Shown here: positions 15,730 to 23,404 of the stretch, one piece after another
Layout: the number at the start of each line of letters is the position of its first letter
Numbering within the stretch: the stretch's first letter is position 1
Assembly: GCF_947254915.1 (NCBI RefSeq)
Contig: NZ_CAMYEZ010000015.1
Span: forward strand, 1-23,528
DNA from: an uncultured Porphyromonas sp.
GTDB taxonomy: Bacteria; Bacteroidota; Bacteroidia; Bacteroidales; Porphyromonadaceae
Length of the DNA stretch: 23,528 bases
Reading direction: 5' to 3'
Notes under the pieces: model-generated
Told to the model about the DNA's origin: nothing
Database searches by the model: none
The model's input: only the letters and a program-made list of their open reading frames with translations
Program-made: the position numbers and the translations under genes

Positions 15730-16185
15730 TTAGCGGATGAAGAGACGCAGAGGCTTGAACTTACGGCGTAGGTACCCTTTTGCTATGCCTAGACCTACGG
15801 TCCACAAGATCGGCTTGGCGATTGCTAGCCCTGTGCTAATCAGTTGCTGTGTACGTCCAGTAGGCTCTGGCACTGCGCCCTGTACCTCACTGGCATAGTC
15901 GCCTCGTGTCAGCGACCTATCGGTGGAGCGTGTGAAGCCTCCCAGCAATCTGTCTAGTAGCGAACTTTTGCCTCTGCTACGTCGCTTAGATGGGGTGATG
16001 ATGCGCCCTAGAAACGACTTGGGAGGAACGATCTGATCCTTGACCTCGTCAATGATTGTCTTCTTGACACCCTGCTCCCTGATATACTCTACGTCTCTCT
16101 GCCAGACACGCTCGGCGATCTGGAGGTCAGCCTCAGCGATCTTTTGATGTCTTTGGAAGTCTTGGTATGATACTCTTTTCTTCAT
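15730..16185 (-). CDS. Hypothetical basic protein, third gene of YtxH operon
   Basis: 151 aa. The N-terminal half is charged and helical (FQRHQKIAEADLQIAERVWQ), the middle is Ser/Arg-rich (PSKRRSRGKSSLLDRLLGG), and one moderately hydrophobic helix lies near the C-terminus (~117-137, ISTGLAIAKPILWTVGLGIAKG), followed by a basic tail RRKFKPLRLFIR. No signal peptide and no catalytic motif seen. It starts 15 bp after the holin_3_6-like gene, so the two are co-transcribed. Probably a small inner-membrane-associated envelope or stress protein; function unknown. Confidence 0.7.
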   Translation of the reverse strand: MKKRVSYQDFQRHQKIAEADLQIAERVWQRDVEYIREQGVKKTIIDEVKDQIVPPKSFLGRIITPSKRRSRGKSSLLDRLLGGFTRSTDRSLTRGDYASEVQGAVPEPTGRTQQLISTGLAIAKPILWTVGLGIAKGYLRRKFKPLRLFIR

Positions 16186-16200
16186 GGTTGTATAGTCCAG

Positions 16201-16650
16201 TTAGCGGGTTGGCGTGGTAGGCTCCTCGTCGGTAGGGTAGAGTGGCTCTTCGCTCTCATCAGCGTACTCTTCGGGCATCGGCTGCGGGCGTAGCTTGTCA
16301 TCCATCTTGGCTAGCGAACTGTACAGTCTGCGGTAGATGCACGTGCTGACGGAGCGTACGATGACCTTGCGCAGGAGTAGTGCGACGAGGACTAGTAGTA
16401 GTAAGACTCCAGCACCTATGAGTAGGCTCCAACCCCATCCTAGCTCTAGCCACACATTGATACCAGCTACCCCGGCCAAGAGTAAGAGGAGCATCACGAA
16501 GGGGATGAGCGCAAGTACTAAAAGTAGCGCCACAAGGTTGCCAACGACCCTCATGCCCGTATCAGTGCTTGAGTAGATCGCTTGACGCACCGATGCCTTG
16601 AGGTACTCCTTGGTGTGATAGATAAAGCGAGAAGTCTTGAAGTCTTGCAT
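16201..16650 (-). CDS. Two-helix membrane protein, phage holin_3_6 / DUF1469-like
   Basis: 149 aa. Two strong membrane helices (about 37-63 and 73-94) joined by a short loop GINVWLELGWG. An amphipathic N-terminal stretch (YHTKEYLKASVRQAIYSSTDTGMRVVGN) precedes them, and an acidic, proline-rich C-tail (EEYADESEEPLYPTDEEPTTPTR) follows. This layout fits the Phage_holin_3_6 (DUF1469) family, which despite the name is mostly a chromosomal family found next to YtxH/ElaB-type genes. No phage genes are nearby. An envelope stress role is inferred from context. Confidence 0.7.
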   Translation of the reverse strand: MQDFKTSRFIYHTKEYLKASVRQAIYSSTDTGMRVVGNLVALLLVLALIPFVMLLLLLAGVAGINVWLELGWGWSLLIGAGVLLLLVLVALLLRKVIVRSVSTCIYRRLYSSLAKMDDKLRPQPMPEEYADESEEPLYPTDEEPTTPTR

Positions 16651-16858
16651 AGAGACTAGATATTAGAGGTGAGACTTTAGAGGTTAGATATTAGAGACTA
16701 GAGATAAGCAAGAGAGTAGCGTACTCATCTGTCGTGAGGGACTGGTCGTCTCTCGGGTGCGGATGAGCGTGCTACTCTCTAAGTGCTAGTTGAGTGTGTA
16801 TGGCTCTTGTGTATAGCTCAATGTTACAGCTCAGTGGAAATAGCCTCAGTGCGACAGA
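16651..16858 (-). other. Intergenic region with TTAGAG repeats and a long hairpin
   Basis: Just upstream of the holin-like gene are AT-rich repeats, with TAGATATTAGAG at both 16657-16668 and 16685-16696. Next is a hairpin at 16711-16780: AGAGAGTAGC pairs with GCTACTCTCT, a 3x3 internal loop follows, then CTCATC pairs with GATGAG, and inside GAGGGAC pairs with GTCTCTC allowing one G-U. No T-run follows on the minus strand. It could attenuate or stabilise the message between the YtxH gene and the two genes after it. Confidence 0.55.
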
Positions 16859-17161
16859 CTACTTGACAGCCTTCTTAGCTTCGTCCAGTGTCTCCTTAGC
16901 CTTGCCTATGGTCTCGTCAAACTGCTCCTCGACCTCCTCAGCAAAGTCTTTGCTACGCTTACGAAGCTTGTCGCGATAAGTCTCAAAGCGATCCTTAGCC
17001 TCGTAGTATCCCTCTACGAGAGTATCACGAGTGCGGTCGGCCGTCGTGCTGAGGTCGTCATAGAGCTGATCACGCTTGTCGCGGTCAGAAAGGTAGGTGA
17101 TGGCAGCGCCGATAGCAGCGCCTATAGCAATGCCTAGTGCTATACGTCCAGTGTTGTTCAT
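16859..17161 (-). CDS. YtxH-domain small membrane-anchored protein
   Basis: 100 aa. A glycine/alanine-rich membrane helix at the N-terminus (IALGIAIGAAIGAAITYLS, residues 7-25) is followed by a long charged helix (DRDKRDQLYDDLSTTADRTR onward, then EEVEEQFDETIGKAKETLDEAKKAVK). This is the standard YtxH/gas-vesicle-GvpP-like layout: one anchor plus an apolipoprotein-like amphipathic helix. Such proteins are commonly linked to general stress in Bacillota and Bacteroidota; the exact role is unknown. It is first of three minus-strand genes, separated from the next by a 208-bp gap containing a hairpin. Confidence 0.8.
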   Translation of the reverse strand: MNNTGRIALGIAIGAAIGAAITYLSDRDKRDQLYDDLSTTADRTRDTLVEGYYEAKDRFETYRDKLRKRSKDFAEEVEEQFDETIGKAKETLDEAKKAVK

Positions 17162-17380
17162 ATCTGTTCTGTTGTTTTATAGTGAATATTATTGTCTTGG
17201 TTCATACGTCTGCAGATTCGTCCGCAGATCTCTGTCTCGGTGACTCTCCTTACGCCTATAAAGTGGCGGAGTATCACCTTGACACTCTAAAGGTACGAAA
17301 AAATGGTCACATAGCAAGTAAGAAGAGGTCTTTGCCGTCTGAGGAACGCCTGATACGGGATGAGTTCATTGATGCTACCA
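17162..17380. other. Non-coding upstream region of YtxH operon
   Basis: No credible gene. A plus-strand frame runs through it but shows no protein-like pattern and no start context. A weak minus-strand -7-like TACCTTTA lies at 17295-17288. The YtxH operon promoter is probably here but not firmly located. Confidence 0.45.
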
Positions 17381-17556
17381 TCGTGGAAATCAGACAACTC
17401 CTCGGTGGAAATCTTCAATTATCCAGTGAGAAACGAAAAAATTCTTCGGAACTTTGATTTCATTCTTCCTAAGTTTCATTTCATTCTTCCGAACTTTTAT
17501 TTCGGCTCTCCGTGAAGAATTTTCGTTTGCTCCGTGGCGTTTCCCAATTTCCTCGG
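17381..17556 (+). repeat. Dispersed repeat element, copy B (three 21-bp units), inverted relative to copy A
   Basis: Plus-strand counterpart of 7494-7690 read on the minus strand. The first 70 bases align without gaps (52 of 70 identical), then the 21-bp units, then TCTCCGTG/AGAATTTTC and a shared end TCCCAATTTCCTCGG. It has three units where copy A has four; all other spacing is identical. A reading frame through the units is conserved in copy A but stops after the third unit here, arguing against a protein. Confidence 0.8.
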
Positions 17557-17736
17557 GAGAAATTGCAATCGGCGGAGATGTAGTCGTCGCTATAAAGTGC
17601 GTTTATAGCGCTACGTAGCGAGGCTAAATCCTTATGTCCTTGAGCTATCGTCAGGTGTGGCTCCTAGGATACAGGGTCGTTATGTGTCAACCCCGCCTAG
17701 TAGCCACGCCTACTAAGCTCTCTCAGCATACGAGTG
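17557..17736. other. Non-coding region with two palindromes, downstream of nucleoside phosphorylase
   Basis: CGCTATAAA-GTGCG-TTTATAGCG (17588-17610) is a perfect 9-bp hairpin. It overlaps the 12-bp palindrome CGCTACGTAGCG (17609-17620). TAGTAG-CCACGC-CTACTA (17698-17715) is a smaller hairpin 22 bp beyond the phosphorylase stop. Any of these may help end minus-strand transcription, but none has a T tract. No gene seen. Confidence 0.45.
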
Positions 17737-18624
17737 CTAGATGCGCTCTAGGACGAGCTCGATGAGCCCGTCAATGCCTTGCTTGTAGTTGGTATTCATA
17801 TTCAAGTTCTGACGACCTGCGATGATGCAGCAGACGGTCAGCGTGTCGTGTCCTAGGAGGTTGCCGATACCGCTGAGAGCGGCCGACTCCATCTCAAAGT
17901 TGGTGATGTGCTGACCCTCATACTCAAACGCCTCAATCTTCTGATTGAGCGTCGGATCAGCAAGAGGTAGGCGTAGTTGCCTTCCCTGAGGAGCGTAAAA
18001 TCCGTTGGCAGCGATTGTACAGCCACGGACGATGTCGCCATAGTCCCCGACGATCTGCTCGTAGAGCGCCTCGCTACAGTTGACTACGTAGGGATCGAGA
18101 CCCTTGATCGGCCACTGTAGCTGCTCCTTGAGTGCTGCCTCAAAGGGGAGGTCGCGTATCGCCTCTGTATTAGCGTAGAAAAAGAGCGATCCCTCAAAGC
18201 CAATCGCCTTGTGTGCTGCGACAAACGTACCTATCGGTGTCTCAGGTTGTAGCCCTCCACTAGTACCTATGCGTACCATCGTTAGCTTGCGGTGGTTGGG
18301 ACGTACCTGACGAGTCTGCAGGTCAATATTGGCGAGTGCGTCTAGCTCGTTGATGACGATCTCAATGTTGTCACAGCCTATGCCGTGGCTCTGGACGGTG
18401 ATCCGTTTGCCACGATAGGTACCCGTGATCGTGTGAAACTCACGGTTGCTCACGGAGCACTCCTGCGAGTCAAAGTGGGAGGCGATCATATCTACACGAG
18501 AGGGGTCGCCACAGAGGATAACCTTGTCCGCCAGCTGTTCGGGCTTCAGATGGAGGTGAAAGATAGAGCCATCGTCATTGACGATTAGTTCGCTGGGAGG
18601 TATGATGCGGTTTTGTGTACTCAT
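17737..18624 (-). CDS. Nucleoside phosphorylase (uridine phosphorylase-like, PNP/UDP family)
   Basis: 295 aa from the ATG at 18624 (MSTQNRIIPPSEL). A 15-codon upstream extension to 18669 would overlap the promoter box and is rejected. Family motifs: LCGDPSRV (37-44, phosphate-binding loop), SHGIGCDNIEIVINEL (79-94), RIGTSGG (118-124), FEMESAAL (243-250, with the Glu that binds ribose) and CCIIAGR late in the chain. The enzyme splits nucleosides with phosphate to free base and ribose-1-phosphate (or deoxyribose-1-phosphate) in the cytoplasm. CTIAANGFYAPQGRQLRL recalls the Bacteroidota uridine-phosphorylase-type group; substrate (uridine versus purine) is not settled by sequence alone. Divergent from efp across a 171-bp promoter region. 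Confidence 0.87.
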   Translation of the reverse strand: MSTQNRIIPPSELIVNDDGSIFHLHLKPEQLADKVILCGDPSRVDMIASHFDSQECSVSNREFHTITGTYRGKRITVQSHGIGCDNIEIVINELDALANIDLQTRQVRPNHRKLTMVRIGTSGGLQPETPIGTFVAAHKAIGFEGSLFFYANTEAIRDLPFEAALKEQLQWPIKGLDPYVVNCSEALYEQIVGDYGDIVRGCTIAANGFYAPQGRQLRLPLADPTLNQKIEAFEYEGQHITNFEMESAALSGIGNLLGHDTLTVCCIIAGRQNLNMNTNYKQGIDGLIELVLERI

Positions 18625-18658
18625 AGTAGTAATCCATTTATATTGAATGATGACACTC

Positions 18659-18666
18659 CAAAAATA
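18659..18666 (-). promoter_or_regulatory. -7 promoter element of the nucleoside phosphorylase gene
   Basis: Minus-strand TATTTTTG is a perfect TAnnTTTG box, ~35 bp before the ATG at 18624. No clear -33 box at normal spacing. Confidence 0.55.
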
Positions 18667-18718
18667 CAAAAACTTCGCAACATTACCTCCTTTTCGATGG
18701 TAGAGGTGTCGGGGGCTA

Positions 18719-18750
18719 TTTGCGTAGTAGCCGATGTTTTACTACTTTTG
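18719..18750 (+). promoter_or_regulatory. Promoter of efp (-33 TTTG, -7 TACTTTTG)
   Basis: TTTG at 18719-18722 and TACTTTTG at 18743-18750 are separated by 20 bp, matching the Bacteroidota sigma-ABfr consensus TTTG-N19/21-TAnnTTTG. This is the most complete promoter in the window. Leader about 40 nt. Confidence 0.8.
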
Positions 18751-18795
18751 CATCGGTAAGTAACTAAGTAACTTCACTGAATAGACAGATAATAT

Positions 18796-19362
18796 ATGGC
18801 TACAACAGCAGACTTTCGCAATGGCATGTGCCTAGACATTGATGGGCAGTACTTCTTCATCGTAGAGTTTCTCCACGTTAAGCCAGGCAAGGGACCAGCC
18901 TTCGTCCGCACGAAGCTACGTAACGTCTCTACGGGTCGCATCCTTGACAAAACGTGGAATAGTGGTGTCAAGGTAGAGGAGGTGCGCATAGAGCGTCGTC
19001 CCTATCAGTATCTCTACAACGATGAGATGGGCTACCACTTTATGCACCCCGAGACATTTGACCAGATTGCTATCAATGGCGATCTGATCGATGGTGTCCG
19101 CTTCCTCAAGGAGGGTGACATGGTTGAGGCGATGGTACATGCTGAGAGCGAGACTGTCCTAACCTGCGAGCTGCCAGCACACGTAGATCTGCGCATTACT
19201 CACACAGAGCCAGGTATCAAAGGCGATACAGCTACCAATAGTCTTAAGCCTGCGACCGTTGAGACGGGGGCTGAGATCCGCGTACCGCTCTTTATCAATC
19301 AGGACGACATGGTCACGGTAGATACACGTGACGGCTCTTACGTAGGGCGTGTCAAGGAGTAA
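18796..19362 (+). CDS. efp: Translation elongation factor P
   Basis: 188 aa, full length. Three OB-like domains. Domain I holds the loop KPGKGPAF (29-36) with Lys32 at the tip that enters the peptidyl-transferase centre; domain III ends with DTRDGSYVGRVKE, close to the family's usual C-terminus. EF-P binds between the P and E sites and rescues ribosomes stalled at consecutive prolines. The tip residue is Lys, but no EpmA/EpmB-type modification gene is in this window, so whether it is modified cannot be told here. Own strong promoter upstream; followed 141 bp later by the glucanotransferase gene. Confidence 0.97.
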   Translation: MATTADFRNGMCLDIDGQYFFIVEFLHVKPGKGPAFVRTKLRNVSTGRILDKTWNSGVKVEEVRIERRPYQYLYNDEMGYHFMHPETFDQIAINGDLIDGVRFLKEGDMVEAMVHAESETVLTCELPAHVDLRITHTEPGIKGDTATNSLKPATVETGAEIRVPLFINQDDMVTVDTRDGSYVGRVKE

Positions 19363-19390
19363 GCGTTACTAGCACATATCTCTCCTAAAG

Positions 19391-19469
19391 CAGTCGCCCT
19401 CCTCCGTTTCGCTGATGGGCGATGCTGTAGAAGCCGTGCAGTTCTCTCAGTCAGAGCTGCATGGCTTCT
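19391..19469 (+). terminator. Two adjacent hairpins between efp and the glucanotransferase gene
   Basis: The first hairpin pairs TCGCCC (19394-19399) with GGGCGA (19417-19422), extended by CAG/CTG with a 2-nt bulge. The second pairs AGAAGCCGTGCAG (19429-19441) with CTGCATGGCTTCT (19457-19469), 13 bp with one G-U. No T tract follows the second, only GAATTTACC. They may end efp transcription imperfectly or form a leader structure for the next gene. Confidence 0.5.
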
Positions 19470-19503
19470 CCGAATTTACCGCTGAGGTCACACTATATAT
19501 AAT

Positions 19504-21318
19504 ATGAGTCAGATACCGCATCAGGCTGGGATTGCCGTCCCCCTCTTTAGCTTGCGTCGCCAAGGCGATGCGGGCTGTGGAGACTTTGCCGCTCTGGAGG
19601 CGTTTGCGCCAGTGGTAGAGCGGATGGGCGTGCGCATCATACAGCTACTTCCTCTGGAGGACACAACCCTCTATGGCGATAGTCGTGACTCCTATCCCTA
19701 TCGACCACTAGCCTCAACGGTACTTAATCCGATCTACATAGCGGTGGATCAGCTCCCGCCGCTGGCGGATCAACAACTGGAGCAGGAGCTACGTGCGGAG
19801 GCTCAGAGGCTCAGTGAGCAAAAGACCTTCGACTATACGCAAGTGTGGCGACTCAAGCGACGCTGGTTGTGGGCTTCCTTTACGGAGCAGGCGGACGCTT
19901 CGCGGTACTTCACCGATATGATCAATCGCTATGCTCGGTTGACGCTCAAGCATGCTCCTTTTAGGAGTATGCCTATCTGGCACTACTGGGTTTGCGAGCG
20001 AATGATTCTAGACCTATTTCCCGATTTAGATCGTGAGAAGTGGGACTTCTGGGAAGCGATGGAGCGGGTCAAGGAGCTGGAAGAGAAAAACAAAGCCTTG
20101 GTCGCCCGTACGGGCAATTTCTACGCTTACTGCTATATGGTAGCGCAGCGACAGATGCGCCGTGCCGTGGCAACGATTCGCCAGCACGGGCTGGCGCTCA
20201 TGGGAGACCTGCCCGTGGGGGTAGACCCGCATGCAGCGGACACGCTTGCTTACCCGGCCCAATTTAACAAGCGACTCTCTTGCGGAGCTCCTCCCGACTA
20301 CTTCTCTCCAGATGGGCAGAACTGGGGCATCCTGACCTGTCGCAGAAACTCGAAAAAGCTATGGCGAGAGCGCTTTGACTATCTAGGGCGCTTCTATGAC
20401 TACCTGCGCGTGGATCATGTGCTGGGCTTCTTCCGTATGTGGTCCATACCACGTGATGGGCGCTCTGGGATGCTGGGGTACTTTCTTCCCTCACGACGCT
20501 ATTTGAAGCGGGAGATCTCCAAGCTAGGGCTGGCCGAGACGCTACGACCGGAGTGGATAGCGCCGACCAAAAATCCTGCAACGACGCAGGTCCTTTGGAT
20601 CGAACGTCTCGATGGGGGCTACGTGCCTCGCTACGACGTGGCGAGTGCTGCGCCCTTTGCGATGCTGTCGCCCGACCTACAGGAGCGTATGAGAGCCGTC
20701 TGCGAGGATTACTACTACGGCGGCAACGAAAAGCTGTGGCGCGAGCGTGGACTGGAGCGTCTAACCTTTCTGAAAGATCTCACGAGCATCCATCTCTGTG
20801 CCGAGGATCTGGGGATGGTCCCTCAGTGTGTCTACCCCGTCCTAGAGGAGCTCGGCATCCTCAAGCTATACGTGGAGCGCATGCCTAAGAGTGCCGGCAT
20901 CGAGTTTGAAGCGGCGCCCTACTTCTCCGAGGACAGCGTCGCTACCACCTCAACGCACGACTGCGCCCCACTGCGCCTGTGGTGGGCAGAAGACGAGGTG
21001 CGCTCACGACGCTACTACGACTACTTCCTCACTGATTACGGCGTCCCTTACGACACCACGCTCACACCCGAGCTGGCCGAGATCATCGTGCGCCGACACC
21101 TAGAGAGTCCCTCACGACTCTGCATCCTGCCGCTACAAGACTGGCTAGCCCTGAGTCCCGAGCACTGCGCCATAGTCGATCCGCATAGCGAGCAGATCAA
21201 CGATCCGAGCAATCCCCACCATGTATGGAGCTACCGCATGCCCATCGCTGTCGAGGAGCTCCCAGACGACTGGATACGACAGCTCCGCCAGATGATCGCA
21301 GAGACGCATCGGCTGTGA
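19504..21318 (+). CDS. malQ: 4-alpha-glucanotransferase (amylomaltase, GH77)
   Basis: 604 aa. Catalytic residues by motif: nucleophile D304 in LRVDHVLGFFRMW, acid/base E434 in CAEDLGMVP, and stabilising D486 in STHDCAPLRLWW. The N-terminal start of the barrel reads AGIAVPLFSLRRQGDAGCGDFAALEAF, and GDLPVGVDPHAADTLAYP (235-252) is also typical. The enzyme moves alpha-1,4-glucan segments between maltodextrins and releases glucose during glycogen/maltose use in the cytoplasm. Sequence features (IPRDGRSGMLGYFLP, YVERMPK) place it in the DPE2-like group, whose larger members carry N-terminal CBM20 starch-binding modules (~300 aa extra). Those are absent here, and the start is clean, with non-coding hairpins upstream. 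56 bp separate it from the DUF4954 gene. Confidence 0.93.
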   Translation: MSQIPHQAGIAVPLFSLRRQGDAGCGDFAALEAFAPVVERMGVRIIQLLPLEDTTLYGDSRDSYPYRPLASTVLNPIYIAVDQLPPLADQQLEQELRAEAQRLSEQKTFDYTQVWRLKRRWLWASFTEQADASRYFTDMINRYARLTLKHAPFRSMPIWHYWVCERMILDLFPDLDREKWDFWEAMERVKELEEKNKALVARTGNFYAYCYMVAQRQMRRAVATIRQHGLALMGDLPVGVDPHAADTLAYPAQFNKRLSCGAPPDYFSPDGQNWGILTCRRNSKKLWRERFDYLGRFYDYLRVDHVLGFFRMWSIPRDGRSGMLGYFLPSRRYLKREISKLGLAETLRPEWIAPTKNPATTQVLWIERLDGGYVPRYDVASAAPFAMLSPDLQERMRAVCEDYYYGGNEKLWRERGLERLTFLKDLTSIHLCAEDLGMVPQCVYPVLEELGILKLYVERMPKSAGIEFEAAPYFSEDSVATTSTHDCAPLRLWWAEDEVRSRRYYDYFLTDYGVPYDTTLTPELAEIIVRRHLESPSRLCILPLQDWLALSPEHCAIVDPHSEQINDPSNPHHVWSYRMPIAVEELPDDWIRQLRQMIAETHRL

Positions 21319-21374
21319 GCGTAGCATCCTATTATTTTCTCCCAAACTTCTACAAACAACCCAACCTATAATCT

Positions 21375-23366
21375 ATGCGAAAGCTTAATTCAAAAGAGAT
21401 TAAACAACTAACGGATCAGGGCTGCCAAGCGCAAGACTGGTCCTTGATTCGCGTTCATAGATACTTTGACGCTAGTCGCTGTCAGCAGGTTCACTTCATC
21501 GGGAGCTGTGAGATCGGAGACAACCGTGGCGGTCGCCCCTCCGAGGAGGAGCCGAGCTACGTCGAGCCTTATCGCTTGGCTCATGTGAAGCTGATCAACT
21601 GTACCATAGGTGATCGCGTCATCATTGACGGGGTACGGGACTGCATCTCGCATTACGACATCGCTGACGATGTGGTTATTCACGATATAGCCGCTCTCAA
21701 GGTAACGGGCGAGACCACCTTTGGTAATGGTTTCCTCGTCGAGGTGCTCAACGAGACAGGCGGTCGCGAGGTGCCCATCTGCGATATCCTGACCGCTCAG
21801 ACTGCTTATATGCTGGCCATGTATCGCCACGACAAGGAACTACAAGCTGCTCTCTCTAAGCTTGTTGAGGAGTACACCGACTCCGTACGTTCGGATCGTG
21901 GCTCCATCGGCGAGAGCTCCATCATCAAGCATTGCGGTCTTATGACCAATGTCAAGGTTGGCCCTCACAGCTCCATCATCGGCGCCTCTGTTTTAGAGAA
22001 TGGTTCGGTCAATAGTACGGCTCTGAGCCCCACAAAGGTTGGCTACGGGGTGATCTGTCGGGACTTCATCTTCTCCGCTGGTTGTGTCGTCTCAGACGGT
22101 TCCAACGTCTCGCGTAGCTTCATCGGTCAGGGTTGCTCGGTGACCCACCTCTTCAGTGCGCACGACTCGCTCTTCTTTGCCAACTGTCAGTGCGAAAACG
22201 GTGAGGCGTGTGCCGTCTTTGCTGGTCCCTTTACCGTTACGATGCACAAGAGTAGCCTTCTGATCGCTGGCTACTACTCTTTCCTCAATGCGGGTAGTGG
22301 ATCTAACCAGAGCAACCACCTTTATAAGCTCGGCCCCATTCACCAGGGCATCGTAGAGCGTGGTAGTAAGACCACTTCCGACTCGTACGTCTTGTGGCCT
22401 TCGCGCATCGGAGCTTTTAGCTTGATTATGGGACGTCACGTAGCGCACATTGATTCGTCAGACTTCCCCTTCTCCTACATTATAGAGAATGACAACCAAA
22501 CCTACCTCGTGCCAGGCACCAACCTGCGTAGCGTCGGTACCATCCGTGATACCAAGAAGTGGCCTAAGCGTGACAAGCGTCACCCAGAGGAAAAGCTCGA
22601 CTGCATCAACTACAACCTCCTCTCGCCCTATACGGTCGGTAAAATGTACAAAGGGTGGCACAAGCTCAAGGCTCTAGAGACGCACCTCGGCAGTGCCGAT
22701 GCGACCTACATCTATCACGATATGCACATCCGTCATAGCTCCCTCGTCAAGGGGTGTCGCTACTACGAGATGGGCATCATCAAGTTCCTCGGCAACTCAC
22801 TCATCCAGCGCATCCAGGACCAAGCTCCCAAGAGCAAAAGCGAGCTTGTCGCCTGCTTGCCACCCACCAGCAATGAGGGGCTCTCAGACTGGCTCGACCT
22901 AGCAGGTATGATCGCTCCTCGTCGGCTCGTGCGCAATCTGATCAAGCAGATCAAAGAGGGGCAGATCAAGACGCTTGAAGAGGTCAACGTCGCCATCCGT
23001 GCCATACATAGTCGCTACTACGAGATCGAGTGGCACTGGGCTTACGACCTGCTGCTCCGTTGGTACGACATCGCAGCCAAGGATCTCACCGTGGAGCGAG
23101 TCATACAGATCATCAAAGAGTGGCAAGAGACCGTCATCACGCTAGACGAGTACCTCCTCCAGGATGCCCACAAAGAGTTTGAGATGCTCACGCAGGTCGG
23201 CTTCGGCATAGACCTTGATGGGGATCACAACCGGCGCATCGACTTCGAGCAGGTGCGAGGCAACTATGAGGACAATGCCTTCGTCATAGAGGTGCACGAC
23301 CACATCAGTCGCAAGAAGCTCCTCGGCGAGACGATCCTCGCGCAGATCGACGCCCTCCCCGAGTAA
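21375..23366 (+). CDS. DUF4954 family protein (left-handed beta-helix)
   Basis: 663 aa. No signal peptide; the start MRKLNSKEIKQLTDQGCQAQDW is typical of the family. Hexapeptide-like stretches suggest a left-handed beta-helix like acyl/nucleotidyl transferases: INCTIGDRVIIDGV (~76-89), IGESSIIKHCGLMTNVKVGP (~178-197), FIGQGCSV. The central block GPFTVTMHKSSLLIAGYYSF, AGSGSNQSNHLYKLGPIHQG and ERGSKTTSDSYVLWPSRIG is highly conserved in Bacteroidota DUF4954 proteins as I remember them. The C-terminal ~180 residues are helical. The family is often linked to sugar-nucleotide-type folds but has no proven activity. Whether it shares a transcript with malQ is unclear; no strong promoter is seen in the 56-bp gap. 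Confidence 0.85.
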   Translation: MRKLNSKEIKQLTDQGCQAQDWSLIRVHRYFDASRCQQVHFIGSCEIGDNRGGRPSEEEPSYVEPYRLAHVKLINCTIGDRVIIDGVRDCISHYDIADDVVIHDIAALKVTGETTFGNGFLVEVLNETGGREVPICDILTAQTAYMLAMYRHDKELQAALSKLVEEYTDSVRSDRGSIGESSIIKHCGLMTNVKVGPHSSIIGASVLENGSVNSTALSPTKVGYGVICRDFIFSAGCVVSDGSNVSRSFIGQGCSVTHLFSAHDSLFFANCQCENGEACAVFAGPFTVTMHKSSLLIAGYYSFLNAGSGSNQSNHLYKLGPIHQGIVERGSKTTSDSYVLWPSRIGAFSLIMGRHVAHIDSSDFPFSYIIENDNQTYLVPGTNLRSVGTIRDTKKWPKRDKRHPEEKLDCINYNLLSPYTVGKMYKGWHKLKALETHLGSADATYIYHDMHIRHSSLVKGCRYYEMGIIKFLGNSLIQRIQDQAPKSKSELVACLPPTSNEGLSDWLDLAGMIAPRRLVRNLIKQIKEGQIKTLEEVNVAIRAIHSRYYEIEWHWAYDLLLRWYDIAAKDLTVERVIQIIKEWQETVITLDEYLLQDAHKEFEMLTQVGFGIDLDGDHNRRIDFEQVRGNYEDNAFVIEVHDHISRKKLLGETILAQIDALPE

Positions 23367-23404
23367 CCTCGCAACTCGCTACAGCGAGACGACTGGCGAA
23401 ATAA

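Noticed and set aside
16201..17161. Holin-like gene as a sign of a prophage
   Set aside because: The Phage_holin_3_6 type is mainly chromosomal and often sits with YtxH genes; no other phage gene is present.
17137..17457. Plus-strand frame of 106 codons starting inside the YtxH gene
   Set aside because: Begins antisense to a good gene, has no start context, and ends in repeat copy B.
7494..17556. A composite transposon bounded by copies A and B
   Set aside because: The enclosed genes look like ordinary chromosomal genes with uniform base use; there is no transposase, and the copies have diverged by about 20%.
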